The notes beneath the pieces are model-generated. The model was given only the letters and a program-made list of their open reading frames with translations. It did not search any database and had not been told where the DNA came from. 64,000 bases of DNA. It comes from JAICLL01 sp035252155. GTDB lineage: Bacteria; Planctomycetota; Planctomycetia; Pirellulales; JAICIG01. How positions within the stretch are numbered: position 1 is the stretch's first letter; each line of letters starts with the position of its first letter. Shown piece by piece: positions 62,413-64,000 of this stretch. The stretch covers positions 6,066 through 70,065 of the forward strand of contig DATFDL010000224.1 in NCBI GenBank assembly GCA_035252155.1, in the 5' to 3' direction. A program made the translations under genes and the position numbers.

Positions 62413-63414
62413 TCAATCCGTCTTCTTGCTAGGGAGTCCTTCCGCGTCCGCGGCCGGGCGGTTGAACGACCGCTCAACTTTGTCGTTGACATCGACCGAA
62501 ACTGAGTGGTCGCGCCAAATCCAGCGCATCATGTCGGGAAAAATGGCGCCTCCTTGCTTCTGGCCGTGCAGTCCGATGCCCCAGGCGTAGTTCATGTCAT
62601 ATCCCTTTTTGGTAAGTGCTTCGACCAAACGCACGTTCTGCAAGAACCAGTCGCGTCGCGGGTCGTAGTCGCCGCCCCTGCGAGTGCCGCGGTTATCGTT
62701 GCGGCCGTCCTGAAAGAAGAGGCGGAGCGGCTTTTTCTCGCTGGCCAACACGCGCTCCGGGTAAACGTCGCCCCCGCGCAGGTTGACGAAGCTGCCCACC
62801 AAGCTGATGACTTTGCGGAATTGATCGGGCCGCTCCCAGGCGACGGTGAACGCGGCAATCGCCCCCGAGCTGGCCCCGCAGATGCCGCGTTGCTCGGGGT
62901 CGGTCGAAATGTTGTATTCCTTCGTCAGCTCGGGCAGTAACTCATCGCAGATGATCCTGGCGTATTTGTCGTCCGGCGTGTTGTACTCCGTCGGGCGATT
63001 CGTCGAACGGTCTCCCCAATCCTTGGGCGACGGCTCGGGCTGCTGGGGCGTTCTTCCCGGATTGATGAACACGGCGATCATGACCGGAATCTCCCGGCGG
63101 TGGATCAGGTTGTCGATGACGTTTTGGGCGCGGACGTCGCCCTTTTCGTTCTTAAACGCCTGTCCGTCGTTGAAAACCATCAGGCTGGCCGGCTGCGATG
63201 CATCGTACTGCGCGGGGACATAGACCCAATAGGTATGAGAGGTGCCCGGATAGACGTCGCAGGGAAGAGTATGCGGTCCGACCATCTTTCCATGAGGCAC
63301 TCCTTCCTGCTCCAAGGAATCCGGCCCCAGCTTGTAGAAGTCGTCGAGCCCTTGTGCGAGCACGTTTGTTGCGACGAGCAAGAGCGCCAGGCTAAGCAGC
63401 GTTTCATGTTTCAT
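62413..63414 (-). CDS. Alpha/beta-hydrolase esterase (Fes/enterochelin-esterase-like), secreted
   Basis: 333 residues with a signal peptide ending near NVLAQG. The esterase signature GICGASSGAIAAF (nucleophile Ser), Asp in FFQDGRNDNRG and His in GIGLHGQKQGG match the Esterase (PF00756-like) family. An N-terminal beta domain (about 30-120) binds the substrate. In planctomycetes these act on carbohydrate esters. AAGGAG lies about 12 nt before the ATG at 63414. Confidence 0.85.
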   Translation of the reverse strand: MKHETLLSLALLLVATNVLAQGLDDFYKLGPDSLEQEGVPHGKMVGPHTLPCDVYPGTSHTYWVYVPAQYDASQPASLMVFNDGQAFKNEKGDVRAQNVIDNLIHRREIPVMIAVFINPGRTPQQPEPSPKDWGDRSTNRPTEYNTPDDKYARIICDELLPELTKEYNISTDPEQRGICGASSGAIAAFTVAWERPDQFRKVISLVGSFVNLRGGDVYPERVLASEKKPLRLFFQDGRNDNRGTRRGGDYDPRRDWFLQNVRLVEALTKKGYDMNYAWGIGLHGQKQGGAIFPDMMRWIWRDHSVSVDVNDKVERSFNRPAADAEGLPSKKTD

Positions 63415-63707
63415 GGACGTTCGAGTCTCCTTGCTTTTTTGAAAAGGCGGGCGGCGATTCTGTGGATGCCAATTCGGTATCGGACGTCGCTGCGTTGGCG
63501 TCAGCATTGCCTCACTTCGACCGGCGTGGGTTTTGGCCATGCACAAATCGTAACTGACAGTGGTTCTGCTTGCACACGCCTCACAGCGGCTTGCCCGCGG
63601 CTTTGGTGGTGTCCATCGTCGGTTATACTGCGTTAATGCCCGGCGCGGGGCAGCCTACTTCGGCGTGTAATCGGCAGAGCTGCCCGACGGAGTTCTCTGG
63701 TGTGCCC

Positions 63708-64000
63708 ATGTCTGAGATCGCGCCCTGGACGCGATTGTTCCTGATCAGCCTGGCCCTGTTCGTGGCCTGCAAGTGGCTCACGTACCGGCGGGCGACGCAC
63801 CGACTCGAGGGGGTTACCCTTCCAAGACTGCTTTCCTACTGGCTACTTTGGCCCGGCATGGACGCTGATGTCGCTCGTCCCTTCGTGTTTCAGCCGCTGG
63901 CGAGGAGGGTCGGGCCGAGCCGGGCGGCCGCGGCGACGTTCTTGTTTTCAGGTCTGTTTCATGAGCTGACTTTTTCCGTGCCCGCGGCGGGAGGATTCGG
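63708..64000 (+). CDS. MBOAT/wax-synthase-like acyltransferase, 3' end cut
   Basis: 97 codons are visible, running off the window. The N-terminus is hydrophobic (WTRLFLISLALFVACKWLTY), followed by LSYWLLWPGMDADVARPF and FLFSGLFHELTFSVPAAGGFG, resembling the MBOAT_2 or wax-synthase family with its conserved His-Glu. It presumably transfers acyl groups at the membrane. Full length should be about 350-400 residues. Confidence 0.6.
   Translation, partial: MSEIAPWTRLFLISLALFVACKWLTYRRATHRLEGVTLPRLLSYWLLWPGMDADVARPFVFQPLARRVGPSRAAAATFLFSGLFHELTFSVPAAGGF

Overview
The window reads as chromosomal DNA of a high-GC planctomycete, most likely a member of the Pirellulales. The lineage call rests on protein families: three DUF1501 proteins, two DUF1549/DUF1553 giant c-type cytochrome-like proteins, a CBM9/sugar-dehydrogenase/cytochrome fusion, PQQ-type propellers and many secreted enzymes with twin-arginine or Sec signals. 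Frequent TTG/GTG starts and spacers full of palindromic and telomere-like repeats are also seen. No plasmid or phage structural genes are visible.

Layout. 1-2803: the end of a DUF1501 gene behind a DUF1549/DUF1553 gene. 2886-3015: a MITE-like nested palindrome. 3095-4375: a thioredoxin-like gene interrupted by an in-frame TGA with a SECIS-like hairpin, a strong selenoprotein candidate. 4452-6301: a secreted clan-CD (caspase/gingipain-fold) protein and a broken membrane protein. 6479-13433: SRPBCC/DoxX and DUF4166, an EEP nuclease-fold membrane protein, a HicB-like protein, a copper amine oxidase and two TPM-domain proteins.

13538-16339 is the most unusual part. A promoter, a structured non-coding RNA and a strong terminator lead into 19 tightly packed tRNA or tRNA-like genes, all with different anticodons, interrupted by an HNH endonuclease gene. 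Four of the tRNAs contain the same ~24-27 nt hairpin element inside the tRNA body, one copy inverted relative to the others. Four others have C instead of the near-universal U33.

16370-26381: a TolB-like propeller, the CBM9/GSDH/cytochrome fusion, a B3 metallo-beta-lactamase, an S9 peptidase, a PLDc_N membrane protein and an ABC-F ATPase. 26382-28280 is accessory: a DUF3800 gene interrupted by an amber codon, preceded by a three-way-junction terminator. 28434-33054: a DUF1501/DUF1553 pair. 33845-40030 is a second accessory block: an MNT/HEPN module with a frameshifted HEPN gene, an ars operon (arsR-arsC-acr3) with palindromic operators, a DDE transposase, small zinc-ribbon proteins and a tRNA with a UUA (stop-reading) anticodon.

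40596-44748: a DUF1501/PQQ/SGNH operon. 44745-46339: an ECF sigma factor overlapping a coiled-coil gene out of frame, an integrase remnant and tRNA-Leu. 46398-64000: mainly housekeeping and metabolic genes (C45 hydrolase, enolase-superfamily enzyme, trans-sulfuration enzyme, csrA, threonylcarbamoyl-AMP synthase, class-III aminotransferase, YjbQ, rfbB-rfbA, HTH regulator, glycosyltransferase, hisA, EF-G paralogue, esterase, and the start of an MBOAT-like acyltransferase).

Three gene interruptions by UGA, UAG and UAA, together with a UUA-anticodon tRNA, make stop-codon recoding a recurring theme. Only the selenocysteine case has strong sequence support.
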